64,000 bases of DNA from a bacterium (GTDB taxonomy: Bacteria; AUK180), in contig JAGLGN010000030.1 of the NCBI GenBank assembly GCA_023144005.1, positions 1 to 64,000 of the forward strand, written 5' to 3'. This document shows positions 25,116 to 33,851 of this stretch, piece after piece. How positions within the stretch are numbered: position 1 is the stretch's first letter; each line of letters begins with the position of its first letter. The notes under the pieces were generated by a model. It did no database searches and was not told where the DNA came from. It saw only the letters and a program-made list of their open reading frames with translations. The position numbers and the translations under genes are program-made.

Positions 25116-26129
25116 ATGAACAATTCCAAAATCGCAATTTTAATAGGCCTATTACTTGTCTCCTGCGTGATCCAGGCACGGATGACCGTCGCTGTACAGG
25201 ACTTTACAGCTGAGAATTGTGAGGCCTATATCGGCGCGGTGAGCTCTCGTGAGTTCAGAAATGTACTTGTTGGGAATAAAGAGCTGACGGTTCTGGATAG
25301 AAGTTCAATGGAAATAATTCTCAAGGAGCAGGATTTTCAAATCTCCGGATGTACTTCAGCTGAATGCGCCATAGAGATGGGAAAATTGCTTGCCGCCAAT
25401 TTTATCATTACAGGTACGGTATCAAAAATGGGCAATGCCTATTATATCAGCATCAATTGTATCGGCGTGGAAACAGGGGAGATCAAATACTCAAAGAGTA
25501 ATTATATCGAAGGGGGAGTAGAGCTGGTCATGCCTCTATCTCACAATCTTGCCGTCGAGTTTTCAAATCAGTATTTCGGTACCAATTTCCCGATGAGGGC
25601 ATTATCCAGACAGATCGCTCCTCCCACCACCAGTAATAACAATCTTCAGCTCAATCTTCAACCGCAGCTGCCCCTGATGAAAAAGGAAGGGATATATTAT
25701 CTCAGAGGGAAGAAGATGAACTGGAAGGACCTGAGAAAAGTATTGCGCGGAAACCCCGCAAGCGCCCCTTATTACTCGAAACTTGACAAATTGAACAAAG
25801 CTATGATACCTGTGGGGATAATAACGATCGCAAGTGAAGTTGTTTGCGGAGTTTCCGTTATCATATGGGCGCTGTCATCCCCTGATGATCTGGGCGATTC
25901 CTGGCTCTCTGAAGATGCTCGTTCTGCCTGGGGCAATGTTGCGCTTATCACAGCGATACCATTCACTGTGGGACTGATAGTCCTCTTGGCGACGGCCGGG
26001 CCTTCGAAGAAACTGATAGAAGATGCTGTGAGGGCTTTTAATTCAGATCAGGCATCTAATTTGAAATTGAAGGGATTCTTCACCTTGAATGAGAATGGCC
26101 CCCGAGGCGGACTCAGTCTAGTATTTTGA
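25116..26129 (+). CDS. CsgG/LpoB-like secreted protein with C-terminal membrane segments
   Basis: The 337-residue protein has a Sec signal (IAILIGLLLVSCVIQA). The next 150 residues have the CsgG-type alpha/beta pattern: MTVAVQDFTAENCE, FRNVLVGNKELTVLDRSSME, ILKEQDFQISGCTSAECAIE and a FIITGTVSKMGNAYYIS strand pair. Such domains often occur in outer-membrane lipoprotein assemblies and penicillin-binding-protein activators. The cysteine after signal residues (VSC) might be a lipobox, though its spacing is not ideal. Near residues 230-290 are two hydrophobic stretches. Strong GGAGGAG supports the ATG. The stop is followed after 8 bp by the 15-bp repeat tag. Confidence 0.7.
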   Translation: MNNSKIAILIGLLLVSCVIQARMTVAVQDFTAENCEAYIGAVSSREFRNVLVGNKELTVLDRSSMEIILKEQDFQISGCTSAECAIEMGKLLAANFIITGTVSKMGNAYYISINCIGVETGEIKYSKSNYIEGGVELVMPLSHNLAVEFSNQYFGTNFPMRALSRQIAPPTTSNNNLQLNLQPQLPLMKKEGIYYLRGKKMNWKDLRKVLRGNPASAPYYSKLDKLNKAMIPVGIITIASEVVCGVSVIIWALSSPDDLGDSWLSEDARSAWGNVALITAIPFTVGLIVLLATAGPSKKLIEDAVRAFNSDQASNLKLKGFFTLNENGPRGGLSLVF

Positions 26130-26136
26130 GAGACAA

Positions 26137-26151
26137 GCTTCGCAGTGCACA
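26137..26151 (+). repeat. 15-bp stop-proximal tag, copy 2
   Basis: GCTTCGCAGTGCACA, starting 8 bp after the stop of the CsgG-like gene. A perfect hairpin follows, TGCTGAGC-TT-GCTCAGCA (26157-26174). Confidence 0.8.
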
Positions 26152-26156
26152 AGCAA

Positions 26157-26174
26157 TGCTGAGCTTGCTCAGCA
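26157..26174. repeat. Perfect 8-bp inverted repeat with 2-nt centre
   Basis: TGCTGAGC-TT-GCTCAGCA. It lies 27 bp after a stop codon but is followed by the AGTGTGA heptads, not by a T-run, so a simple terminator is doubtful. Confidence 0.65.
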
Positions 26175-26209
26175 AGTGTGAAGTCTGAAGTGTGAAGTGT
26201 AAAGTTGGA
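26175..26209 (+). repeat. Degenerate heptad array (5 units)
   Basis: AGTGTGA, AGTCTGA, AGTGTGA, AGTGTAA, AGTTGGA in phase. Confidence 0.85.
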
Positions 26210-26226
26210 AAATAGATAGCCGGGTG

Positions 26227-26258
26227 AGGCTGATAAGGTGATAGGGTGATAGGGAAAA
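26227..26258 (+). repeat. Octad array (4 units) at the 5' end of the next gene
   Basis: AGGCTGAT, AAGGTGAT, AGGGTGAT, AGGGAAAA in 8-nt phase. The likely GTG start codon of the zinc-ribbon lipoprotein lies in the third unit. Confidence 0.75.
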
Positions 26259-26518
26259 TAGGAAAACCAACGAATGCGATCTGGCGCACTTTGATTATCT
26301 TACTTGCATTTTCTGCTATTGTATTTTCCTGTCAGTCCGGAAGTAATTGGGGTTCAGAATATCTATGTGAGGACTGTGAAAAAAGCGCATTCACTTGTGA
26401 CATCGGAACATGTGCGGTTTGCGGCAGAGGTACAAGCAGCGGTGCATTTGAATTGTGTAATCATTGCGCTGATAAATTAGGTAAGTGCCAGGCATGTCAA
26501 AAAGACCTGTTTGAGTGA
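26246..26518 (+). CDS. Small zinc-ribbon lipoprotein
   Basis: The 90-residue protein has a lipoprotein signal (RTLIILLAFSAIVFSC, acylated cysteine near 28). It is followed by a short mature part rich in CxxC pairs: LCEDCE, TCAVCGRG, LCNHCAD, CQACQK. That is enough for one or two structural zinc sites; an extracytoplasmic zinc ribbon of this kind is unusual. The GTG start lies in an octad repeat, so the first ten residues (IGKIGKPTNA) are partly repeat-derived and the exact start is unsure. Ends 8 bp before another partial repeat tag. Function unknown. Confidence 0.6.
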   Translation: MIGKIGKPTNAIWRTLIILLAFSAIVFSCQSGSNWGSEYLCEDCEKSAFTCDIGTCAVCGRGTSSGAFELCNHCADKLGKCQACQKDLFE

Positions 26519-26525
26519 ACTAACA

Positions 26526-26557
26526 GCAGTGCACAAGGCACAAGTAACAAGAGCACA
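26526..26557 (+). repeat. Partial tag plus heptad-like run
   Basis: GCAGTGCACA (matching the last 10 bp of the 15-bp tag), then AGGCACA, AGTAACA and AGAGCACA, the last unit with one extra base. It starts 8 bp after the lipoprotein stop. Confidence 0.6.
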
Positions 26558-26586
26558 AGCGTCCCAGATAAAATGCAACTAATGTT

Positions 26587-26766
26587 CACATCCGTAACCG
26601 GAAAATCGTTATTTCGTATAACCCATTATTTATCCTGTTACAATCATGTCACGCCGTACCCCAAACAAGATATGGGACATGTCGTACGCCGCAGGCGTTC
26701 GTCTGTCCCGATGTAAAAGTTCCAAGCAAAGAGTTAACAGGAAGCGTAGCGTGTAAACTCTTTGCC
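26587..26766 (+). repeat. 180-bp intergenic element, full copy D (reference)
   Basis: I use this copy as the reference. Hairpin 1 (26674-26709) has outer arms GGGACA/TGTCCC and inner arms ACGCC/GGCGT around a GCA loop, with T-T mismatches between. Hairpin 2 has arms GCAAAGAGTT and AACTCTTTGC around a 20-nt loop. Copies C and B keep both hairpins with paired substitutions. There is no open frame of note and no terminal inverted repeat. Confidence 0.88.
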
Positions 26767-26824
26767 CCGTTAGAATCACACGCACCTTTATTACCTATTT
26801 CATTTTGTTCTTTCTCTTCTCCAA

Positions 26825-26852
26825 TTATTCACTGTTCATTGTTCACTTCTCT
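26825..26852 (+). repeat. Degenerate heptad array (4 units)
   Basis: TTATTCA, CTGTTCA, TTGTTCA, CTTCTCT in phase. Confidence 0.7.
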
Positions 26853-26898
26853 ACAGGCCTCTACCCTCTGTTTAGCGGCATTCTTCATTGTATTATCC

Positions 26899-26926
26899 CA
26901 CTTTACACTTCACACCTCACACTTGC
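26899..26926 (+). repeat. Degenerate heptad array (4 units)
   Basis: CACTTTA, CACTTCA, CACCTCA, CACTTGC in phase; close in sequence to the array at 3998-4025. Confidence 0.8.
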
Positions 26927-26959
26927 TTTCGCACTTGCGAACCTGCGAACTTTTCCTAT

Positions 26960-26988
26960 TGACTCCGTTTGATAAATATGTTACAATT
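26960..26988 (+). promoter_or_regulatory. Promoter of the nusA-infB superoperon, TTGACT-17-TACAAT
   Basis: TTGACT (26960-26965), 17-nt spacer, TACAAT (26983-26988). Predicted +1 near 26995 leaves a leader of about 67 nt, AT-rich, ending in GGAGG at 27051-27055. Confidence 0.7.
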
Positions 26989-27061
26989 CACCTTCAATTA
27001 ATCATTTATTATAAAATAATCTATTTGTATAACCGTTTGATTGAGTAGATGGAGGTTTGAG

Positions 27062-28390
27062 ATGAACGATATCATGAAAGAACTTAAACAGATCTCTGAG
27101 ATGAAGGATATTTCCTTTGAGGCAGCCAGAGAGATTTTAGAAGAGTCCATTAAACTTGGATTTATGGAGAAAAGTCAGAGGACTAAAGACAATGAGCTTT
27201 ATCCGATATATATGCAGCGGATCACGATCCGGATAAGTGAAAAGAGAAACGATATTTCAATATCTTTTCACAAGGCCGTTGTGGAAGAAGTAAAGAATAA
27301 ATGGCTGGAGATAGCGATCGATGACGAGGATCTCGCCGAGAAGAAGAGAAAATTAGGCGAAATGGTCAAGGTAACGGTAAGATTGAAGCAGGTACCGAGA
27401 TCCATCGCCGCTAATATCAGAAAGATCTTCAAGAACAAGATCCTGACCAAGGAAAAAGAAGGTGTCTATAAAGATTTTGAAGATAACAGGATCGGTAAGA
27501 TCGTAATGGGAACCATCATCGGCAAAGAGAGAGAAAGCAGAGAGGTTATCGGCTTCAGGGTCGATCTTGACCGCATTTACGGATTTTTACCGAATGAAGA
27601 AGCGGTATTCTCCGATAAATACGGCATCGGCAAGAAGTATAAATTCCTCCTTGTGGAGGTGCGTGAAGATGACGGCCAGAAGAGGATCATCCTTTCCAGA
27701 AGAAGTCATGACTTTATCAAGGAATTGCTCAGGCAGCAGATCCCTGAAGTGAAAGAGGGTTATGTTATTATCAAGAAGATCGTAAGAGAGCCCGGTATAA
27801 GAACTAAGATATCCGTTTCTTCGGAAAATTCAAAACTTGATCCGGTAGGCGCCTGTGTCGGCCCCAGGGCTCAGAGGATCAGCGAGATCAGAAAGATCAT
27901 CGGAGAGAAATTGGATGTAATACAATACTCCGATAGTTTGGATGAGTATATCAAGAACTCATTGAAGCCCGCTACCATTAAAAAGATCATCATCAATAAA
28001 AGAAAGAAGAGGGTTCTGGTCATTGTACCGGACGATACGGAGCAGCTTGGCCACGCGCTCGGAAGAAATGAATCAAACAGGACCTTGACCGGTGAATTGA
28101 TCGGGATGTACGTTGAAATTAAAAAAGAAGACGATTATAAAAAACAACTCGAAAAGGAGAGAAACGCGCTCTTAGTTTCCCGCAGCGTGCTTCTGGGTAT
28201 CAAAGGAATAGATGAGGGCACCGCCCTAGGCCTTACCCAGCTATATGGGACACTTGAAGATATTTCTCTTTTGGATCCCGAGGAGATCATGGACGAATTC
28301 CCCGAGATCAAGAAACGCAAGGCTTCCAAGATCATAGAGCTCGCAAAGGCAAATATCGGCCGGCTTTATGAAGGAACCAAGGAAAAATAG
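27062..28390 (+). CDS. nusA: Transcription termination/antitermination factor NusA
   Basis: The 442-residue protein has the NusA N-terminal domain (MNDIMKELKQISEMKDISF; residues 1-125), an S1 domain (about 135-200; GFLPNEEAVFSDKYGIGKKY), two KH domains (about 205-345; DPVGACVGPRAQRISEI with the GxxG loop, and IKKIIINKRKKRVLVIVPD) and one C-terminal helical HhH-like domain (LYGTLEDISLLDPEEIM). It binds RNA polymerase and nascent RNA. The start was moved from the upstream in-frame codon to ATG 27062, 6 nt after GGAGG. rimP, which usually precedes nusA, is not here. Confidence 0.96.
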   Translation: MNDIMKELKQISEMKDISFEAAREILEESIKLGFMEKSQRTKDNELYPIYMQRITIRISEKRNDISISFHKAVVEEVKNKWLEIAIDDEDLAEKKRKLGEMVKVTVRLKQVPRSIAANIRKIFKNKILTKEKEGVYKDFEDNRIGKIVMGTIIGKERESREVIGFRVDLDRIYGFLPNEEAVFSDKYGIGKKYKFLLVEVREDDGQKRIILSRRSHDFIKELLRQQIPEVKEGYVIIKKIVREPGIRTKISVSSENSKLDPVGACVGPRAQRISEIRKIIGEKLDVIQYSDSLDEYIKNSLKPATIKKIIINKRKKRVLVIVPDDTEQLGHALGRNESNRTLTGELIGMYVEIKKEDDYKKQLEKERNALLVSRSVLLGIKGIDEGTALGLTQLYGTLEDISLLDPEEIMDEFPEIKKRKASKIIELAKANIGRLYEGTKEK

Positions 28391-28399
28391 AGGTGAGGT

Positions 28400-31102
28400 A
28401 TGCGAAGACGAGACCTAGCAAAGGAATTCAATGTAGACTATAAGGTCATTCGGGAAATAATCGAAGCGAATTTCCCGGGTGAGGATTGGAAACTTTCCGC
28501 ACGGAATGTAGAAGAAAATTTAGCCAATCTATATAGAGACAAGATCAAACAAGCCATAGAGAAACAAAAACCGGTAACCAAACCGAAAGCTATCATTGGA
28601 AAAGATGAGAAGTTAAAAGAGAAGATCTTAAAGAAAAAGAAACCGGCAAAGGCCAAGAAGGAAAAGGAAAAGGAAAAGGAAGAAGGGAAAAAGACCAAAA
28701 AAGCGGCATCGAAAACTACTTCCAAGACAAAGACCAAGAAAACAAAAGCAAGTGAAGCCAAAAAAGCACCCGCGAAGAAAGCCCCGAAAAAGCCGACTAA
28801 AGAGGATAAAGATGCGGCGTTAATGAAAAAAGAAGAACAGAAAGCCGCGAAGGCGCTTGTCATTGCAGAGAAAGCAAAGAAAGAAGAGGAAAAAGCCGCA
28901 AAGACCAAAAAAGAGAAAGAAGAAAGCGAGAAAGAGGAAAGAAAGAGAAAGATCCTTCAAAGGCAGCAGCGTGAAAAGGATAAAAAGGAAAGGGATAAAA
29001 AAGAAAGACTGAAAAAGCAGGAAATGCGGAAGAAAAAAGATCTTGAGGATAAAAGGACCGCTGAAAAGAAGGTTAACGCTACTACCGACGCCGAGCTGAT
29101 CGAAGCGAAAGGTGATAAGAGGCGGCCTTCACAGAAAAAGAAATATACGAAGAAAAAGGATGATGCGGCAGCGGCGGTCACAGCCAGCAAAAGAAGAGCC
29201 AAGCGACTTATCTCAAAGGATTTCGATATTGACATTGAAACTGAACTCTATGAGCTTGAGCACAAGAATAAGAAGTCCGATTCACCCGATACTACGGTGG
29301 TATCCGCTCCCAAAGCCCCAGCCAAGAAGCCCAAACCCAAATTGAGAAAGAAGAAAGGTGATATCAAAATAGATAGACGCATACGCATACATGAGCGCAG
29401 TACAACTCTTGAAATCGCCAATTTCCTGGACATGGACGCCCTGGAGCTCATTAAGAAGATGAAAGAATTCGAGCTATGGCTTTCACCCACACAGCAATTG
29501 AGTTTCGAGGAGATCGACCTTATATCGCAGGTTCTGGAGATCGAAAATATCAACATCATAAGATTAGCGGATGAGGAGCTCACCAAGGTTGAAGAAGATA
29601 TAGAAGATGGTTTCAAAAGAGCTCCTGTAATAACAGTGATGGGACATATCGATCACGGCAAGACAACATTATTGGATGCTCTGCGCAATACCAATGTTGC
29701 CGCTAAGGAAAGCGGCGGTATAACTCAGCATATAGGCGCATCTTATGTAGAAAACGAGCATGGTGAATTCTGTATGATCGACACCCCCGGGCATAGTGCA
29801 TTTACAGCGATGAGGGCACGCGGAGCAAAGGTCTGCGACATCGTGATCCTGGTGGTTGCCGCTGATGATGGTGTTAAGCCTCAAACAGTGGAAGCGATTA
29901 ATCATGCAAGGACCGCCGGTCTTCCTATAATAGTTGTAGTGAACAAGATCGATAAGAATAATGCGAAAACTGAGGTGGTAAAGACACAATTATCGTCCGA
30001 ATATAATCTTCTGGATATCAATTATGGCGGTAAAACTCAATTCGTGGAGGTATCCGCTCTTAAAAAGACAAATATAGAGGCAGTTATTGATGCGATACAG
30101 CTTCAATCGATCGAATTGAATTTGAACGCGGATCCCGGCAAACCCGCTACAGGCTTTGTTCTTGAAGCGCAGGTAAAAAAGGGAATGGGTTCTGTGGCGA
30201 CCGTAATTATTACCAATGGAACTCTCAATCCAAAAGATAATTTCGTATGCGGCACAACTTACGGCAGAGTAAAAACTTTATTCGGCAGTGGGGGAAAAGC
30301 TCTTGGGAACCTTGGACCATCACGTCCCGGTCAGGTTTCGGGATTCGCGGAACTCCCCGAGCCCGGTGATGTTGTGATCGTTGTGGACGATGAAAAGGAA
30401 GCCAAAGACCTGGCACAATCCAAGAAGAGATTGATGGACGAAACAAAATTGGCATCCAATAAGAAGGTCGATATCGATTACCTTTTTGCTCAGGTCAGTG
30501 GTGACCTTAAGGAATTGAAGGTAATTGTGAAGACAGATGTCGTTGGTTCCGAAGGTGTCCTGAACGATCTTATGCAGCACTTCCAGCATAAGGATGTCAA
30601 GATAAACCTCATTCATTCAGCCGTAGGAGATATTACGGATAATGATGTATTTCTTGCCGCATCTTCTGACGCGATGATATTCGGTTTCAAGGTGAAGATA
30701 CCCAATGCTCTAAAAAAGACAATAGATAAGGAAAAGGTGCGTATCAATATGTTCTCAACTATTTTCGAGATCGAGGATTTCCTTAAAGAACTCATCGAAG
30801 GTAATATCGTGAAGGAAACAGAGGAGAAGATCAAGGGGCATGCTGAAATAAGAGCTATCTTTACGATCGGTAAAGTGAACAAGATCGCCGGATGTTACAT
30901 GAAAGACGGTGTCGCTACAAGAAATTCATTTGTACGTGTGCTTAGAAAGGACGGGCTCCTTCATGAAGGCAATATCGAATCCCTGAAGCGTGAGAAAAAT
31001 GATGCAAAGGAGGTCAAGCAGGGACTTGAATTCGGTTTGAAGATAAAAGACTTCAATGATATAGAAGTCGGTGATGTTCTGGAGTTTTACATCTACGAGT
31101 AA
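28400..31102 (+). CDS. infB: Translation initiation factor IF-2
   Basis: The 900-residue protein has a conserved N-terminal IF2_N motif ([20 protein letters not shown]). A very long lysine/glutamate/alanine linker follows (about 55-300), and the G domain with [34 protein letters not shown] and NKIDK. The beta-barrel domains II-IV end at [10 protein letters not shown]. It delivers formyl-Met-tRNA to the 30S subunit. GHIDHGK instead of the usual GHVDHGK is a mild variant. Lies 9 bp after nusA. The strongly biased linker produces a long shadow frame on the other strand that is not a gene. Confidence 0.97.
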   Translation: MRRRDLAKEFNVDYKVIREIIEANFPGEDWKLSARNVEENLANLYRDKIKQAIEKQKPVTKPKAIIGKDEKLKEKILKKKKPAKAKKEKEKEKEEGKKTKKAASKTTSKTKTKKTKASEAKKAPAKKAPKKPTKEDKDAALMKKEEQKAAKALVIAEKAKKEEEKAAKTKKEKEESEKEERKRKILQRQQREKDKKERDKKERLKKQEMRKKKDLEDKRTAEKKVNATTDAELIEAKGDKRRPSQKKKYTKKKDDAAAAVTASKRRAKRLISKDFDIDIETELYELEHKNKKSDSPDTTVVSAPKAPAKKPKPKLRKKKGDIKIDRRIRIHERSTTLEIANFLDMDALELIKKMKEFELWLSPTQQLSFEEIDLISQVLEIENINIIRLADEELTKVEEDIEDGFKRAPVITVMGHIDHGKTTLLDALRNTNVAAKESGGITQHIGASYVENEHGEFCMIDTPGHSAFTAMRARGAKVCDIVILVVAADDGVKPQTVEAINHARTAGLPIIVVVNKIDKNNAKTEVVKTQLSSEYNLLDINYGGKTQFVEVSALKKTNIEAVIDAIQLQSIELNLNADPGKPATGFVLEAQVKKGMGSVATVIITNGTLNPKDNFVCGTTYGRVKTLFGSGGKALGNLGPSRPGQVSGFAELPEPGDVVIVVDDEKEAKDLAQSKKRLMDETKLASNKKVDIDYLFAQVSGDLKELKVIVKTDVVGSEGVLNDLMQHFQHKDVKINLIHSAVGDITDNDVFLAASSDAMIFGFKVKIPNALKKTIDKEKVRINMFSTIFEIEDFLKELIEGNIVKETEEKIKGHAEIRAIFTIGKVNKIAGCYMKDGVATRNSFVRVLRKDGLLHEGNIESLKREKNDAKEVKQGLEFGLKIKDFNDIEVGDVLEFYIYE

Positions 31103-31104
31103 TA

Positions 31105-31383
31105 ATGGTAGGTATTTTTCAGGTCGGGATGAAGATCCCGGGCCCAGTTTTCTCACTTAAGGAAAGAAGGAAGTATGCAAACTCCTTGAAAGATAATTTA
31201 AAGAACCGCTTCAATATTTCCCTAAGAGAAGTTCCGGACGACAAGATCTTGAATTCTATCGAGTTCACCATCGCTTATGTAGCTTTAGATTCCGGAGAAA
31301 TCGAAAAATTTCAATCATCGCTTTACAGCATCCTGGGCGAAAGCACTCTTGAGACATTATATGTAAACAGGGAAGTGATATGA
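31105..31383 (+). CDS. DUF503 (YlxP-like) protein
   Basis: This is a 92-residue protein matching the DUF503/YlxP family, a small alpha/beta protein regularly found between infB and rbfA. Recognisable parts are MVGIFQVGMKIPGPVFSLKE at the start, then KERRKYANSLKDNLKNRFN and a VAYVALDSGEIEK-like strand. It starts 2 bp after infB and overlaps rbfA by 4 bp. The biochemical role is unknown; association with ribosome maturation is inferred from its constant neighbours. Confidence 0.85.
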   Translation: MVGIFQVGMKIPGPVFSLKERRKYANSLKDNLKNRFNISLREVPDDKILNSIEFTIAYVALDSGEIEKFQSSLYSILGESTLETLYVNREVI

Positions 31384-31757
31384 CGAGAAAAGATAGAACG
31401 GTTTACAGAAATAAATTGGGTTCACTGATAAAGAGGCGATTATACGACATCCTTTTAAACGATGCCGATGACAGAAGATTTGCCACGATAAGCGTTAAGA
31501 GACTGCAGCTTAACAGCGATATGTCCCTTGCGACCGTTTTTGTTGAAACATATGATAATACCCTTGATAAGGCAGCCTTGATCGCGGCTTTGAATAAGGC
31601 CTGCGGATTTTTTCACATATTATTGAAGAAGAGTCTTCACTTGAAGCGTATCCCCAATCTGGAGTTCAAGTACGATCATTCCACGGATTATTATTTTCAG
31701 ATAGGTGAAGTTATTGAGGATTTAAAGGAAAATGACAGTTCAGAAATTGAAGAATGA
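31380..31757 (+). CDS. rbfA: Ribosome-binding factor A
   Basis: The 125-residue KH-type protein needed for 30S maturation. Features: an N-terminal KLGSLIKRRLYDILLND helix, ISVKRLQLNSDMSLATVFV forming the family's central strand, and the C-terminal HLKRIPNLEFKYDHSTDYYF with the conserved PxLxFxxD pattern. It overlaps DUF503 by 4 bp and nrnA by 26 bp, so translation is coupled. Confidence 0.95.
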   Translation: MTRKDRTVYRNKLGSLIKRRLYDILLNDADDRRFATISVKRLQLNSDMSLATVFVETYDNTLDKAALIAALNKACGFFHILLKKSLHLKRIPNLEFKYDHSTDYYFQIGEVIEDLKENDSSEIEE

Positions 31758-32673
31758 AATAGAAAAGAGCCGCAGTGTTCTGGTTACGGCTCACCGGAAT
31801 CCGGATGCTGATGCCGTATCTTCGCTGGCATTCGTGCTAGCCCTTTTACAAAAGAAAGGAAAGGTGCTGTACTATCACTTGGCCGGAGAAATAAATTTGA
31901 AGTGGAAAAATATCGTTTCAGGATTGCCGGGCAAACCCTATGAAGGGGAAGATGTGGATATTTCCATTTGTCTGGACTCTACTTCGCCTGAGCGTTTCGG
32001 AGAAGGGATAATCAAGGGCGTGATCATCAATATTGATCATCATGTTTCCAACCGGCAGTATGGCGATATCAACCATGTGATGCCGGATATGTCATCGACA
32101 GCGGAAATAGTGTATTACCTTTTCAAGGATGAGATCGGCCTTTTTGATGATTTCATGAAGGAAATGATCCTTTTAGGCATTCTTGGCGATACTGGATTTC
32201 TCAAGTTTGATAATGCGACCGAAAGTACCTTTCAAGTGGTCTCCGCTTTAATGTCAAGTGTGCCGTTGTTCAACATATATCAGAAGTATTATCAAGTCCT
32301 TACAATGGAGCACTTTGATTATTTCAGTTTTCTTATTTCCAAAATGCAGAAAGGACAGGACGGGATCTACTATATTTCTTTGGACTTTGAGGAACTTGAA
32401 TCTTCCTCTTTGAATTACGACGAGATATCGGAGCTCTTCGCATGGTTCAGGCCTTTGAAAGACGCCGAAGTACTGCTTTTCTTCCGGGAGTTCCAAAAAG
32501 GCACCTTCAGGATAAATTTTCGTGGAAACAATAATATCGATCTGAACAAAATCGCGAGATTATATGGAGGCGGCGGGCACAGGAACGCTGCTGCGGCGAG
32601 CATAGAAGGAGATCTTGACGATATTCTTCCGGATGTATTTCAGTCGATCTCGGATGGAATGAAAGATGAATAA
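31732..32673 (+). CDS. nrnA: DHH/DHHA1 nanoRNase-like phosphoesterase
   Basis: The 313-residue protein belongs to the bifunctional oligoribonuclease/pAp phosphatase group. The DHH domain has VTAHRNPDADAVSSL (metal D of DAD), CLDSTSPERFG, and the name-giving NIDHHVSNRQYG. The DHHA1 domain at the C-terminus ends with the GGGHRNAAAAS substrate motif. It degrades very short RNAs or pAp in the cytoplasm. Position between rbfA and truB is standard for this family. Confidence 0.93.
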   Translation: MTVQKLKNEIEKSRSVLVTAHRNPDADAVSSLAFVLALLQKKGKVLYYHLAGEINLKWKNIVSGLPGKPYEGEDVDISICLDSTSPERFGEGIIKGVIINIDHHVSNRQYGDINHVMPDMSSTAEIVYYLFKDEIGLFDDFMKEMILLGILGDTGFLKFDNATESTFQVVSALMSSVPLFNIYQKYYQVLTMEHFDYFSFLISKMQKGQDGIYYISLDFEELESSSLNYDEISELFAWFRPLKDAEVLLFFREFQKGTFRINFRGNNNIDLNKIARLYGGGGHRNAAAASIEGDLDDILPDVFQSISDGMKDE

Positions 32674-33514
32674 AGACATACACGGTTTTCTTTCGGTCGA
32701 CAAACCCAAGGGGATGACCTCGTTTGATGTCTGCAATGTGATCAAAAAGAAATTCAAGATCCCCAAGGTGGGCCATAGCGGTACATTAGACCCTCAGGCT
32801 ACAGGCTTACTTATTATCGCTTTGAATAAGGCTACAAGGGCCATTCGCTTTCTGCCTTCCACACAGAAAATATATTCAGTTGCCATTGAATGGGGACTTG
32901 AAACAGATTCGTGGGATCTTGAAGGAAAGGTGGTAAGAAGAGAGAACAAAGTTCCCGACCCTGCCGAAGTCGCGAAGGCAATTCCCGATCTGATCGGGGA
33001 TCCGATCCTTCCCGTGCCTTATTTTTCAGCCAAGAAACTTAACGGCCAGAGGATGTATAAATTGGCCAGAGAAGGGGATTACAGAAAGATCGAAAAAGCA
33101 ATGAGAGTGGACAAGATAGAGATAACAGGAGATGATTCGCTCAAGATAACATGTGCTTCAGGGACATATGTGCGGAGTATCGTTTATCAAATAGGCGAGA
33201 TGGTGGGCTGTCCAGCGACCACAGCTGAATTGACTCGGCTTCAAAATAACGGTTTTGACCTGAAAGACGCGCTTACCTTGGATCATCTATTGCAATGTGA
33301 AACGATTTATGATAAAATGGTTGACTTAAATGATGCTTTAAAAGAAATAAAGCCCGTTTACATCGACAGGAAGACCTACGATGCCTTGAGCTTGGGAAAT
33401 ATGCCTCCGAGGGCAGTTTTCAACGGCAGCGGCCTCTTCCGGCTTGTGTATAACGGTAAATTGGCGGCAGTGACCGAGGTCGGTGCTAAGATCAAGATAA
33501 CAAACTTTACCTAA
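32666..33514 (+). CDS. truB: tRNA pseudouridine-55 synthase
   Basis: The 282-residue enzyme begins FLSVDKPKGMTSFDVCNV and has the catalytic block GHSGTLDPQATGLLIIALNKATR with the active aspartate in TLDP (near residue 44). YSAKKLNGQRMYKLAREG-like and TCASGTYVRSIVYQIG motifs follow. It isomerises U55 in the T-loop of tRNAs. It overlaps nrnA by 8 bp. ribF, which often follows truB, is missing; rpsO comes next. Confidence 0.96.
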   Translation: MNKDIHGFLSVDKPKGMTSFDVCNVIKKKFKIPKVGHSGTLDPQATGLLIIALNKATRAIRFLPSTQKIYSVAIEWGLETDSWDLEGKVVRRENKVPDPAEVAKAIPDLIGDPILPVPYFSAKKLNGQRMYKLAREGDYRKIEKAMRVDKIEITGDDSLKITCASGTYVRSIVYQIGEMVGCPATTAELTRLQNNGFDLKDALTLDHLLQCETIYDKMVDLNDALKEIKPVYIDRKTYDALSLGNMPPRAVFNGSGLFRLVYNGKLAAVTEVGAKIKITNFT

Positions 33515-33569
33515 GGCTTGATCTCACACTTCAATGTGATGGTTCGGTTTTAGGCGGATGGAGGATATT

Positions 33570-33836
33570 ATGATAGGAAAAGAAGCTACAAAAAAAATTA
33601 TTGAGCATTACGGTGCTACGGATAAGGACTCCGGTTCTGTACAGGTACAGATCGCGATCCTTACTGAAAGGATAGTCAATCTATCCGGGCATCTGAAAGA
33701 GAACAAAAGGGATTTTAGTTCAAGAAGAGGACTTCTCAAGCTGATCGCAAGGCGAAAAAGCTTATTGAGATATCTTCAGAGAAAAGATTATGAGGGTTTT
33801 ACCAAGCTGGTAAAAGACCTGAAACTGAAATTCTAA
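33570..33836 (+). CDS. rpsO: 30S ribosomal protein S15
   Basis: The 88-residue protein shows the S15 signature: DSGSVQVQIAILTERIVNLS, then GHLKENKRDFSSRRGLLKLI and RRKSLLRYLQRKDYEGFTKL. The open frame starts at 33558, but that ATG contains the Shine-Dalgarno GGAGG (33560-33564); ATG 33570, 5 nt further, gives the normal N-terminus MIGKEATKKIIEHYG. The protein binds helix 22 of 16S rRNA. A weak TCACA/TGTGA stem lies in the 55-bp leader. Confidence 0.96.
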   Translation: MIGKEATKKIIEHYGATDKDSGSVQVQIAILTERIVNLSGHLKENKRDFSSRRGLLKLIARRKSLLRYLQRKDYEGFTKLVKDLKLKF

Positions 33837-33851
33837 TCCGAGGAGGATGAT

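Larger units (their letters stand above)
26519..27061. other. Repeat-filled intergenic region D and nusA leader
   Basis: From left to right: a partial 15-bp tag with a heptad-like run (26526-26557), a full copy of the 180-bp element (26587-26766), a TTATTCA-type heptad array (26825-26852), a CACTTTA-type array (26899-26926), then the nusA promoter. Some frames stay open for 60-70 codons but the translations are repeat-like. Confidence 0.8.

Noticed and set aside
22173-26766. Insertion sequences or MITE pair around the 5'-nucleotidase-like gene
   Set aside because: No transposase, no terminal inverted repeats and no target duplication are visible; copies lie in both orientations, so I kept the neutral term element.
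26587-26766. Riboswitch in the nusA leader
   Set aside because: The element lies upstream of the nusA promoter and occurs in both orientations next to unrelated genes, which does not suit a cis-acting riboswitch.
28438-29235. Long minus-strand frames opposite infB
   Set aside because: They mirror the Lys/Glu/Ala-rich linker of IF-2 (Phe/Ser/Ala-rich translation) and have no ribosome site.
33515-33569. S15 autoregulatory structure before rpsO
   Set aside because: Only a 5-bp TCACA/TGTGA stem is seen, too weak to support a known S15-binding leader.
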